Source of the DNA: an uncultured Oscillospiraceae bacterium
Lineage (GTDB): Bacteria > Bacillota > Clostridia > Oscillospirales > Ruminococcaceae
Reading direction: 5' to 3'
NCBI GenBank assembly: GCA_902490585.1
Contig: CABUEI010000001.1
Location: forward strand, 62,001-126,000
Length of the DNA: 64,000 nucleotides
This document shows, in pieces, positions 17,676 through 25,591 of this stretch. The notes beneath the pieces were generated by a model that was not told where the DNA came from, did no database searches, and saw only the letters and a program-made list of their open reading frames with translations. Every line of letters begins with the position of its first letter. Position 1 is the first letter of the stretch. The position numbers and the translations under genes are program-made.

Positions 17676-17768
17676 TTGATTGTATTGTCACGACAAAGAA
17701 AAAACGCACTGAAAATGTTGCCGGTAACAACAAATCAATGCGTTCTGTCGTTATGCTGTAATACATAA
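17676..17768 (+). pseudogene. Possible remnant of a small holin-like type I toxin gene
   Basis: AAAGGTGGTGAGGCTC followed by a TTG start is the translation-initiation context of small holin-like type I toxins in Firmicutes. The 30-codon frame here keeps only a short LIVLS stretch and a basic tail before reading into the terminator region, and lacks the usual membrane helix. It looks like an internally deleted toxin. The call rests on layout, not on protein similarity. Confidence 0.35.
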
Positions 17769-17777
17769 CCTTAAGCA
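17697..17777 (-). ncRNA. Candidate antisense antitoxin RNA
   Basis: A minus-strand promoter (17784-17812) would start a transcript near 17777. It would end in a stem AACGCA/TGCGTT (17703-17708 with 17739-17744, inner TGTT/AACA) followed by six T, giving an RNA of about 80 nt. It lies antisense to the small toxin-like frame, as in TxpA/RatA-type systems. Confidence 0.45.
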
Positions 17778-17783
17778 AGTCCT

Positions 17784-17812
17784 ATTATAGCATAATCGAC
17801 TTTCTTTGTCTA
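17784..17812 (-). promoter_or_regulatory. Promoter of the antisense RNA
   Basis: Minus-strand TAGACA (17807-17812), a 17-bp spacer and a perfect TATAAT (17784-17789). It points away from the DUF4417 gene. Confidence 0.6.
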
Positions 17813-17840
17813 CTGTTATTTTGTACAAAATTTACAGAAC

Positions 17841-17855
17841 GGTACTTAAAGTACC
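17841..17855. promoter_or_regulatory. Palindrome upstream of the DUF4417 gene, possible operator
   Basis: A 7+1+7 perfect palindrome (GGTACTT-A-AAGTACC) ends two bases before the ribosome site. It could bind the XRE regulator or form a small hairpin; I see no other copy in the island. Confidence 0.35.
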
Positions 17856-17869
17856 AGAAAGGCGTTTTT

Positions 17870-18541
17870 ATGCGTAAAAATATTATTGATGACGGTTTCA
17901 GATCCGATTTGGTAGAAACTGCCCTATTTGACGGCTGTTTTGAAATTCCTTCAATCAGCAAACCTGATAAAATAATCATACCGAAAGGTATTGTTCCTTT
18001 TACCAAAAGGAAACGTGATACAGACAGACAAAATTTTATCTGCTTTTATGAACACGATTTAAAATTCAGAGATTGTATTCTTGCGGTAGATGAATACATA
18101 GACGAGTTGTCAGAATATCCGGGTATCATATCCCCTGATTGTTCACTCTACCTTGATATGCCACTTTGCTTACAGATTGCAAATGTGTATATGAACAGAG
18201 CTATTGGGCACTATCTTCAGGAAAAGGGATTATATGTAATCCCTAATGTAAGATGGGGTGATGAAAGAACATTTACAACAGATGTTTTACCTGAAAAGGT
18301 AGCCTTCTTGGGTATTCCTAAACACAGCATAGTATCAATCGGAACATACGGGTGCATAAAAAGCAGAGTAAATAAGCAGTATTTTATCGAAGGTTTATCT
18401 GCTATGCTTGATGAGTTATCTCCAAAAGTTGTGCTTGTTTACGGCGGAATGCCTGAATCAATCTTCGGACAATTTAAAGGAAGAACCGATTTCGTAAATT
18501 ATCCCGACTGGATTTCTACTAAAAGAAGGAGGTCGGCATAA
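17870..18541 (+). CDS. DUF4417 domain protein
   Basis: The 223-residue soluble protein matches the DUF4417 family, found mainly in phages, plasmids and accessory islands; function unknown. Typical stretches are FEIPSISKPD, FYEHDLKFR, ISPDCSLYLDMPLCLQIANVYMNRAIGHYLQ, VIPNVRWGDERTF and GTYGCIKS followed later by VLVYGGMPE. There are no membrane segments. It begins behind AGAAAGG, with a GGTACTT-A-AAGTACC palindrome (17841-17855) just upstream that could be an operator. Its stop overlaps the start of the next gene by one base, so the three genes to 19128 are probably one transcript. Confidence 0.8.
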   Translation: MRKNIIDDGFRSDLVETALFDGCFEIPSISKPDKIIIPKGIVPFTKRKRDTDRQNFICFYEHDLKFRDCILAVDEYIDELSEYPGIISPDCSLYLDMPLCLQIANVYMNRAIGHYLQEKGLYVIPNVRWGDERTFTTDVLPEKVAFLGIPKHSIVSIGTYGCIKSRVNKQYFIEGLSAMLDELSPKVVLVYGGMPESIFGQFKGRTDFVNYPDWISTKRRRSA

Positions 18542-18939
18542 TGGGGACGGGTTATTCAGGTAATTATGCAAATACTAAAGGTAGCAATACGCCAGTTTCA
18601 AAGACAGGTGATGTTAGGTATAGTCATAAAAAGACCGTTGATTATTTGCTAAATCCCAATCATCCTCAAGGCGGTCCAAAAGCAAAATTTATGAAAGATG
18701 TTTTGGGATACACACAAAAGGATGCAAAACTTTTCCACAAGAACGTTGTATCTGCTATTCAGGGTAAAACTCCAGAAAAAACAACAACCTCACAATACGG
18801 CACCAAACATACTTATAATACAGAACTTATAAGTAAAAGTGGTGCAAAAGTCAAGGCAAATGTTGTTGTGGTTATCCAAAAGGATAATGGAAGGACAACA
18901 TACAAAATTGTTACGGTATATCCGGGAAAGAAGGATTAA
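18541..18939 (+). CDS. DUF6883-like protein, possible toxin
   Basis: The 132-residue protein begins with a glycine/serine/threonine-rich leader (1-28). A compact domain follows (about 30-132) with YLLNPNHPQGGPKAKFMKDVLGY, LGYTQKDAKLFHK, YGTKHTYNTELISKSGAKVKANVVVVIQ and a final TTYKIVTVYPGK. I recognise this as the DUF6883 pattern, often found at the C-terminus of polymorphic toxins or as small stand-alone proteins beside DUF4926 genes. The short leader may be the remainder of a longer toxin carrier. It overlaps the DUF4417 stop by one base and is followed 3 bp later by the DUF4926 gene. Toxicity is inference. Confidence 0.65.
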   Translation: MGTGYSGNYANTKGSNTPVSKTGDVRYSHKKTVDYLLNPNHPQGGPKAKFMKDVLGYTQKDAKLFHKNVVSAIQGKTPEKTTTSQYGTKHTYNTELISKSGAKVKANVVVVIQKDNGRTTYKIVTVYPGKKD

Positions 18940-18942
18940 ATT

Positions 18943-19128
18943 ATGAAAGAATTAGATGTTGTACGCCTTACAAAAGAATTTGAAGGTCTTGCTATCGGAA
19001 CAAAAGGCACTATTGTGCTTGAATATGACGGAAAATTCTTCGAGGTAGAGTTTTTTGATGATGACGGCAACACCATAGATGTTCTCACAACACCTGTTGA
19101 ATGTATCGAACTTGAAAAAGAGTTTTAA
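18943..19128 (+). CDS. DUF4926 protein, possible immunity or antitoxin partner
   Basis: The 61-residue protein is acidic and matches DUF4926: it opens with LDVVRLTKEFEGLAIGTKGT and continues with IVLEYDGKFFEVEFFDDDG and a final hydrophobic/acidic strand, a small SH3-like beta-barrel prediction. DUF4926 genes are typically next to DUF6883 genes, so this is the likely neutralising partner of the preceding protein (inference from family context). A terminator follows directly. Confidence 0.7.
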   Translation: MKELDVVRLTKEFEGLAIGTKGTIVLEYDGKFFEVEFFDDDGNTIDVLTTPVECIELEKEF

Positions 19129-19144
19129 AACTGAACATTACATA

Positions 19145-19176
19145 AGAGCTTCTCACACGAGAGGCTCTAATTTTTA
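19145..19176 (+). terminator. Terminator of the accessory island transcript
   Basis: AGAGCTTCTC pairs with GAGAGGCTCT (one G-U) and is followed by AATTTTTA. Confidence 0.8.
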
Positions 19177-19186
19177 TCGCTTGTTG

Positions 19187-19235
19187 CAAAAAAGCCAATA
19201 GGCTGTGAACTGATTTCACGGTCTATCGGCTTTTA
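19187..19235 (-). terminator. Terminator of the glf transcript
   Basis: The arms AAAAGCCaATAG and CTATcGGCTTTT enclose an inner CTGTGAA/TTCACGG-type pairing. A T-rich run follows on the minus strand. Confidence 0.7.
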
Positions 19236-19247
19236 TTCTGTCGCTTA

Positions 19248-20354
19248 TCACTTGCCAAATTCAGCGTCTACTGCAGTGAGCGCTGCGGCAATTACCTTAT
19301 CCATATCGTAGTACTTATACTGTCCGAGCCTGCCGCCGAAGATTACATCGGGGCGGGTAGCGGCGAGGGCCTTGTACTTCTCGTAAAGAGCATTGTTAGC
19401 TTCGTCGTTTATCGGATAGTAAGGTTCAATGCCCGGCTGCCATTCGGCTGAATATTCACGGCTGATGACCGTCTTTTCCTGCTTGCCGAATTCAAAGTGC
19501 TTATGCTCGATTATTCTCGTGTACGGCACTTCCCTGTCGGTGAAATTAACTACCGCATTGCCCTGATAGTTATCGGTATCGAGTATCTCGTTTTCAAACC
19601 GTACCGAGCGGTAACCGAGTGCGCCGTATCTGTAACCGAAAAATTCGTCTATCTGTCCAGTGAAAACGGTCTTTTCGGCTATGTCGGGGTTTTCCTTGAT
19701 AAATTCGAAATAGTCGGTATCTATCTTAACGTCAGAGCCTGCGAGCATCTTTTCAATTATCTGAGTATATCCGCCTATCGCTATGCCCTGATAGCGGTCA
19801 TTGAAATAGTTGTTGTCATAGGTGAATCTGAGCGGCAGACGCTTTATTATAAACGCAGGGAGCTCGGTGCAGGGTCTGCCCCACTGCTTTTCCGTGTAGC
19901 CTTTTATCAGCTTTTCGTAAACGTCCGTTCCGACCAGCTTCAGCGCCTGTTCCTCGAGGTTCTGCGGCTCGCCTATATTGAGATTTGCTATCTGACCGGC
20001 TATTATCGCCTTTGCTTCGGCGGGCGTCTTTATTCCCCACATTTTGCTGAAGGTGTTCATATTGAACGGCAGATTGTAAAGCTCGTCCTTGTAGGACGCT
20101 ATCGGGGAATTGATGAAGTTGTTGAAATCGGCAAAGCGGTTCACATATTCCCATATCGCTTTGTCTGACGTGTGGAATATATGTGCGCCGTATTTGTGGA
20201 CGTTTATCCCCTCGATATTCTCGGTGTAAATGTTGCCTGCAATGTGATTTCGCTTGTCGATAATAAGGCACTTCTTGCCACGCTGTGTTGCTTCATAGGC
20301 AAAAACCGAGCCGAAAAGCCCTGCTCCGACTATCAGGTAATCAAACTTTGACAT
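19248..20354 (-). CDS. glf: UDP-galactopyranose mutase
   Basis: The 368-residue flavoprotein converts UDP-galactopyranose to UDP-galactofuranose, a precursor for cell-surface glycans. The N-terminal FAD motif is YLIVGAGLFGSVFAYEA, followed by IDKRNHIAGN, KYGAHIFHTS, the NLPFNMNTF substrate region, YTEKQWGRP, and the C-terminal GRLGQYKYYDMDKVI, all hallmarks of Glf. It is full length. The upstream aroK ends 31 bp before its ATG; genes for galactofuranosyl transfer are not in view. Confidence 0.96.
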   Translation of the reverse strand: MSKFDYLIVGAGLFGSVFAYEATQRGKKCLIIDKRNHIAGNIYTENIEGINVHKYGAHIFHTSDKAIWEYVNRFADFNNFINSPIASYKDELYNLPFNMNTFSKMWGIKTPAEAKAIIAGQIANLNIGEPQNLEEQALKLVGTDVYEKLIKGYTEKQWGRPCTELPAFIIKRLPLRFTYDNNYFNDRYQGIAIGGYTQIIEKMLAGSDVKIDTDYFEFIKENPDIAEKTVFTGQIDEFFGYRYGALGYRSVRFENEILDTDNYQGNAVVNFTDREVPYTRIIEHKHFEFGKQEKTVISREYSAEWQPGIEPYYPINDEANNALYEKYKALAATRPDVIFGGRLGQYKYYDMDKVIAAALTAVDAEFGK

Positions 20355-20385
20355 AGCTCCTCCTTTTTGTAGCGTAAAATCAGAA

Positions 20386-20880
20386 TTACTTTATCCTGTC
20401 CATAATCATCCCTACCACCTGCTCTGCCGTGGTGTTAAGGCAATCTATTGTTATATCTGCGTAGCGGTTGTAGTACACCTCACGCTCGGCAATTATTTCC
20501 GCTACCGTTTCACCCGGACGGCAGGCTATACCTCTCGTCTTTATATTCGTAAGACGGCGGATAAGCTCCTGCTCGTCAACTCTGAGATATACGCAGACGC
20601 CGTTTTCTTTGAGATGTGCCATACCTGCGGCTGAAAATACGGCTGAACCGCCTGTTGCGATTATCGCTTTTTTATCGTTTATTGACAGCAGTGCCTGTTC
20701 TTCCGCCTGCTTGAAGCCGTCAAGCCCACGCTCGTCGATTATGTTCTGAAGCTTTGTTCCCTGCTGTTTTTGAATAACAAGGTCAGCATCCACAAAATCA
20801 TATCCCATAGACTTTGCAAGCAGTACGCCGACAGTGCTTTTGCCTGCGCCGGGCATTCCGATAAGAATTATGTTTTTCAT
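20386..20880 (-). CDS. aroK: Shikimate kinase
   Basis: The 164-residue P-loop kinase phosphorylates shikimate in aromatic amino acid synthesis. Walker A GMPGAGKST lies at the N-terminus, the shikimate-binding DADLVIQ and FKQAEEQAL follow, then ATGGSAVFS (the GGG-like loop) and the lid RPGE. Length is typical. No other shikimate-pathway genes adjoin it; it sits between glf and the small membrane protein gene in a long minus-strand run. Confidence 0.93.
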   Translation of the reverse strand: MKNIILIGMPGAGKSTVGVLLAKSMGYDFVDADLVIQKQQGTKLQNIIDERGLDGFKQAEEQALLSINDKKAIIATGGSAVFSAAGMAHLKENGVCVYLRVDEQELIRRLTNIKTRGIACRPGETVAEIIAEREVYYNRYADITIDCLNTTAEQVVGMIMDRIK

Positions 20881-20909
20881 TTTTGTGTCCTTCTCTTTTG
20901 TTCTTTGTG

Positions 20910-21404
20910 TCAGCCGTTATCGGCTGTCATTAATTTCTCATAGTAGTACCAGTTATCGCCGAGCGATGAAGTTTCGTTGTCGGAAATATCCTTTGCAGAA
21001 TAGATAAGCTGTTTTGTGTTGCCGGTGTTGAAGCTGAAATGTACTGCATTATCCTGCTTTTCTATGCCGTAACAGTAAGTATGGCACAACACATCAAGCT
21101 CCTCCGTCAGCTTATCATAAAGCGGCTCGCCGTTTTCATCAGCCTTTATGACCGACTTTTCAAAAAGTCCGCCGTGAGCGGCTGTAATCTTGTAGTCGGC
21201 AATATCGTTGCCTGCGCATACAACGCTGTCAAGTATCGCTGAATATTTCGACTTTACCTGAAGTATCTCACGCTTTTCGCACTCGGTAATTCCTGCCCTG
21301 AGACAAATATCTCTCAGAAAGAACGAGCCTATAAGCAGTGCGAACACACCAACAATTATAACGGCTGTTATTATTTTACGCTTGACGCTTTTCTTCTCAG
21401 CCAT
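20910..21404 (-). CDS. Small membrane-anchored protein of unknown function
   Basis: The 164-residue protein has a basic N-terminus (AEKKSVKRK), one hydrophobic segment (about 10-32) and an extracellular domain of about 130 residues with no motif I recognise. The start at 21404 is chosen because its ATG overlaps the mfd stop (ATGGCTGA), the standard coupling arrangement; earlier in-frame codons lie inside mfd. Function unknown. Confidence 0.65.
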   Translation of the reverse strand: MAEKKSVKRKIITAVIIVGVFALLIGSFFLRDICLRAGITECEKREILQVKSKYSAILDSVVCAGNDIADYKITAAHGGLFEKSVIKADENGEPLYDKLTEELDVLCHTYCYGIEKQDNAVHFSFNTGNTKQLIYSAKDISDNETSSLGDNWYYYEKLMTADNG

Positions 21405-24400
21405 TCTTTTCACCGTCCTCAGTTTCTGTCTTTTTATCCTTATCTCCGTCAACCGACTGCATTGCACCGAGCGTATCGCCGAGCATTGCGAGCGGTCCGC
21501 CGTACTTATCGACACCGCTTACACGGAAATTCGGTTTGTCGGTTGCAATATTCAGCATCATCGCCTTGCCGAACTTTCCGCCGACGGCAGAAACACGTTC
21601 CATTGTCTTTTTATCAATCTTTTCGGGATAGAAAATCATTATGTCGCCGCTCTGGATTATCTCGGTGAGGTGCATCTTCTGAGCTATTCGTCTTAACTTT
21701 GCGACCTCGATAAGTCCCTCAACCGCTCTCGGTACATCGCCGTAACGGTCGATAAGCTCATCAGTGACATCGTAAGCGTCGTCATCATTTTCTATCATCG
21801 CTATCTTTCGATAGCAGTCAACACGCTGTGCTTGGTTTGAAATATACTTTTCGGGAATGAAAGCATCAATCCTTATGTCAATAAGGCACTCGGGAGTGAT
21901 CTCGGGGGCTTTGCCCTGCTGTTCGAGAATCGCTTCGTTAAGCAGTTTGATATACATATCATAACCGACAGAGGCTAAATGTCCGGACTGGCTCTGACCG
22001 AGAACCGAACCTGCTCCTCTTATCTCAAGGTCTTTCATCGCAATTCTGAAACCTGAGCCGAAACGGGTAAATTCTCTTATTGCATCAAGCCGCTTGGTAG
22101 CGATCTCGCTCAGCACCTTGCCTCGCTGGAATGTGAAGTAGGCATAGGCACGGCGGTTTGTACGTCCGACACGACCTCTCAGCTGGTGGAGCTGGGCAAG
22201 TCCCATGCAGTCGGCGTTTTCTATAATAAGGGTGTTGCAGTTCGGCACATCTACGCCTGTTTCAATAAGCGTTGTGCAGACAAGAACGTTTATTTCGCCC
22301 TCAATCAGTCTTCTCCACACATCAAGCAATTCTTCCTCGCTCATTCTGCCGTGGGCTATACCGATATTTGCTTCGGGAACCATTGAATGAATGTCGGCGG
22401 CGCAGGAATATATGCTTTCGATGCGGTTATGAACATAGTAAACCTGTCCGTTACGGCGGAGCTCCTTGCTGATTGCCTGAGCTATTACGCCACGGTCGTG
22501 TTCAACAACATAGGTGGTTATCGGGTGGCGGTCGCCGGGCGGAGTTTCTATAACGCTCATATCCCTTATTCCCGACATTGCCATATTGAGTGTTCTCGGA
22601 ATGGGGGTTGCGGATAAGGTGAGAACGTCTACGTTTGTGAATGCTTCTTTCAGCTTTTCCTTATCGTTTACGCCGAAACGCTGTTCCTCATCTATAATTA
22701 CAAGTCCTAAATCCTTGAACTTTACATCGTCCTGTACAAGTCTGTGTGTACCTACTACAAGGTCAAGTTCGCCCTCTTCAAGCTTTTTGAGAATTGCTTT
22801 CTGCTCTTTTGCGGTGCGGAAGCGTGACAACAGTTCAACTCTTACGTTGAAGCCCTCCATACGCTTTAAAACCGTCTGGTAGTGCTGCCATGCAAGAACT
22901 GTTGTCGGAACAAGGATAGCGCACTGCTTTCCGTCGCCTATGCACTTGAATGCGGCACGGAGTGCAACCTCGGTCTTGCCGAAGCCAACATCTCCGCAGA
23001 GCAGTCGTTCCATAGGAGCGGTACGCATCATATCGTGCTTTATCTCTTCTATGCAACGGAGTTGGTCGTCCGTTTCAACATAGCTGAAATGATCCTCAAA
23101 TATATGCTGTTGCTCGGTGTCGGGAGAAAAAGCGTAGCCCTTGGCTTTCATACGGCGTGAATACAGCTCGATGAGCTCCTTTGCCATCTCCTGCGTTGCC
23201 GCTTTCGCCTTGGTCTTGGCTTTTTTCCATGTATCTGTGCCGAGCTTGTTCAATCTTACCGTGTCGGCATCGCCGCTTCCGATATAACGTGAAATAAGGT
23301 CAAGCTGGGTTACGGGAACGTAAAGTACGTCCGTACCTGCATATTTTATCTTGATATAGTCCTTTGAAATCTTATCTGCGGTGAGCTTCTGAACGCCCTC
23401 GAACACACCGATACCGTAAGAGCCGTGTACAACTAAATCGCCCTGCGAAATATCACTGAGAGAGCGTATCTGTGCACCCTTTTTGAATTTCTTTTTAGGG
23501 GCTGAAGTTTTGGACGATGAGGCACTGGTACGGGTAAGCACCGCAATCTTTTCCTCGGGATATTCAAAGCCTGCCGAAATAATTCCCTCGACTACGGTAA
23601 TTCTGCCGAGGTAGAATTTTTTAGGATTCTTTGCATAGTCGGCTTTATAACCCTTATCGTGCAGGTCTTCGGCAAGGATTTTTGCCGCTTTGTCGGTACC
23701 GCCGAAAATAACGCAGGTGTAGCCGTTTTTGCTGTAGTTGTCAAGTTCTTCGCACAGCGTTTTGGTTTCGCCGCTCCATGCGGAAAGCTGGATAGAATCG
23801 ACCTTTAAAATATCGCCGAGGTCAATTCCGCCGCCTCTTATGAATGTGTCCATGTACAGCCGTACATTCTCTTTTACTGCGTCCTGGTATTCCGCTTTAC
23901 TCATCAGGTACTTGTCAAGTCCTTTGCAGAGTACGCCGTCCTCGGTGAGCAGTTTCATATCCTCAAGGTGAGCGGATATCGCACCCTTGGCGGATTCTGC
24001 GGCGGTAAAGGATTCGCAGACTATTAAAGCGCCTGCATAGTCGAAAATACTGCCGGGGGTTTTATAGCACAGCGGAAAATAACGTGTAAGGCAACATACT
24101 GAAAGACCGTCACGCAGTCTGGCTATGTCACGTCTTATACGTTTTGCCGCTTCGGCGTTTTTCTTTTTATTCTTCTCGGTCTTTTCAAGTAGCGTCTGAA
24201 GTACCTCGGGGAGAGCACCGTCTTCAAAGATAGTTTCTCCGCAAGGGGTTATGCTGACGCTTTTGACCGTGTCAATTCTTCGCTGGGTGTCTATGTCAAA
24301 TGAGGCTACCGTGTCAATTTCATCACCCCATAGCTCAATTCTGACAGGGTAATCACTGCTGACGGGGTAAATATCGGCGAGTGAACCACGGAATGAGAAC

Positions 24401-24924
24401 TGACCCTTGCCCTCTATCATGTCACAGCGTGTATAGCCTGCGGACAGGAGTGTTTTTGCGAGCTCGTCAAGCTTTATTTCGTCACCGGGTTTCAGTGTTA
24501 TTGTGTGCTTTTTCAGCACATCTTTCGGAACGGTGAGCTGTACTGCCGATTCCGATGAGGATATTATAAGCTTTGCTTTGCCTGAAAGAGCGGCAGACAG
24601 CGTTTCTATACGCTTATGCTCGTACTCGTGGGACTGTGCCTCGGTGTCGGTAAGCGTAAGATCCAATGCCGGAAACTGATATGCGGCGGTATCACCGCAC
24701 ATTGTGTTAATATCCTCGGTAAGCTTTGCGGCGGACGCTTCGCTCTCGGTTATGACGAGTATCGGGGTGGGGATCTTTTCATAGCTCAGTGACGCTAAAA
24801 AATGCGCCTTGTGTATATGCGAAAGCCCCGTGACCAGTAAGGGCACGGGTTCATCGCTTAAAATATGCTTGACTGACTTTTTATACTCGGTCAGCGTGTC
24901 AGCCATATTTTTAAGAAGTTCCAT
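21397..24924 (-). CDS. mfd: Transcription-repair coupling factor
   Basis: The 1175-residue Mfd removes RNA polymerase stalled at lesions and recruits UvrA. The UvrB-homology region lies at the N-terminus; the RNA polymerase-interacting domain has GDLVVHGSYGIGVFEGVQKL and DVLYVPVTQLDLISRYIG. The RecG-like helicase motor has GDVGFGKTEVALRAAF (Walker A), DEEQRFGV, TLSATPIPRTLNMAMSGIRD and LRGRVGRTNRRAYAYF, and the C-terminal TRCF domain begins RIDAFIPEKYI. It follows pth by 35 bp, a common Firmicute order. Confidence 0.97.
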   Translation of the reverse strand: MELLKNMADTLTEYKKSVKHILSDEPVPLLVTGLSHIHKAHFLASLSYEKIPTPILVITESEASAAKLTEDINTMCGDTAAYQFPALDLTLTDTEAQSHEYEHKRIETLSAALSGKAKLIISSSESAVQLTVPKDVLKKHTITLKPGDEIKLDELAKTLLSAGYTRCDMIEGKGQFSFRGSLADIYPVSSDYPVRIELWGDEIDTVASFDIDTQRRIDTVKSVSITPCGETIFEDGALPEVLQTLLEKTEKNKKKNAEAAKRIRRDIARLRDGLSVCCLTRYFPLCYKTPGSIFDYAGALIVCESFTAAESAKGAISAHLEDMKLLTEDGVLCKGLDKYLMSKAEYQDAVKENVRLYMDTFIRGGGIDLGDILKVDSIQLSAWSGETKTLCEELDNYSKNGYTCVIFGGTDKAAKILAEDLHDKGYKADYAKNPKKFYLGRITVVEGIISAGFEYPEEKIAVLTRTSASSSKTSAPKKKFKKGAQIRSLSDISQGDLVVHGSYGIGVFEGVQKLTADKISKDYIKIKYAGTDVLYVPVTQLDLISRYIGSGDADTVRLNKLGTDTWKKAKTKAKAATQEMAKELIELYSRRMKAKGYAFSPDTEQQHIFEDHFSYVETDDQLRCIEEIKHDMMRTAPMERLLCGDVGFGKTEVALRAAFKCIGDGKQCAILVPTTVLAWQHYQTVLKRMEGFNVRVELLSRFRTAKEQKAILKKLEEGELDLVVGTHRLVQDDVKFKDLGLVIIDEEQRFGVNDKEKLKEAFTNVDVLTLSATPIPRTLNMAMSGIRDMSVIETPPGDRHPITTYVVEHDRGVIAQAISKELRRNGQVYYVHNRIESIYSCAADIHSMVPEANIGIAHGRMSEEELLDVWRRLIEGEINVLVCTTLIETGVDVPNCNTLIIENADCMGLAQLHQLRGRVGRTNRRAYAYFTFQRGKVLSEIATKRLDAIREFTRFGSGFRIAMKDLEIRGAGSVLGQSQSGHLASVGYDMYIKLLNEAILEQQGKAPEITPECLIDIRIDAFIPEKYISNQAQRVDCYRKIAMIENDDDAYDVTDELIDRYGDVPRAVEGLIEVAKLRRIAQKMHLTEIIQSGDIMIFYPEKIDKKTMERVSAVGGKFGKAMMLNIATDKPNFRVSGVDKYGGPLAMLGDTLGAMQSVDGDKDKKTETEDGEKNG

Positions 24925-24959
24925 ATTGTCTGTCTTTCTGTAACTTTTTAAGGTTGTTC

Positions 24960-25589
24960 TTACGAATTGTATTTATTCATTGCCATGTCGATTTTGCCTG
25001 CGACTATGAGCTTTGCGGCTTCGGTTGCATTGTCGAGGGCTTTCTCGAGATTTTCGCCGTCTTCCTTTTTGAAGCCCGAAAGCACCCAGTCGGCAAGCGG
25101 AAAATCAGGGTGCGGCTTTGCACCTACGCCTATCTTTATACGGGGGAAAGCATCGCTGTTTGTGTGCAGAATTATGCTCTTTATACCGTTATGACCGCCG
25201 TCACTGCCTTTTCTGCGTATCCTTGTTCTGCCGACATCAAGCGAAATATCATCGTACATCACAAGTATATTCTGAGGGGGTATCTTATAGAAGTTCATAG
25301 CCTCGCCTACCGCCTCGCCACTGTTGTTCATAAAGGTTGACGGTTTCATTATAATGCAGTGCCTGCCCTCTATCGCACAATCGGCTATAAGGGATTTGAA
25401 CTTCAGCTTTTTTATCTGTACGCCGAGTTTTTCCGCAAGGGTATCCACCGCCATGAAGCCTGCGTTGTGCCTTGTGTTCTCATACTGAGTGCCGGGATTG
25501 CCAAGCCCCACTATAAGATATTCGACAGCGCCCTGCGGTGCAGGCTCTCTGCCTGCGGCTATCTTATCAAATATATCGGATAATGACAT
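24960..25589 (-). CDS. pth: Peptidyl-tRNA hydrolase
   Basis: The 209-residue protein recycles peptidyl-tRNA. Signature motifs are LIVGLGNPGTQYENTRHNAGF (with the catalytic histidine), KPSTFMNNSGEAV, VMYDDISLD and RRKGSDGGHNGIKSII. It has about 22 extra residues before the usual MxLIVGLGNPG start, but the ATG used is supported by AAAGGAC upstream. It precedes mfd and follows malQ by 2 bp. Confidence 0.96.
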   Translation of the reverse strand: MSLSDIFDKIAAGREPAPQGAVEYLIVGLGNPGTQYENTRHNAGFMAVDTLAEKLGVQIKKLKFKSLIADCAIEGRHCIIMKPSTFMNNSGEAVGEAMNFYKIPPQNILVMYDDISLDVGRTRIRRKGSDGGHNGIKSIILHTNSDAFPRIKIGVGAKPHPDFPLADWVLSGFKKEDGENLEKALDNATEAAKLIVAGKIDMAMNKYNS

Positions 25590-25591
25590 TT

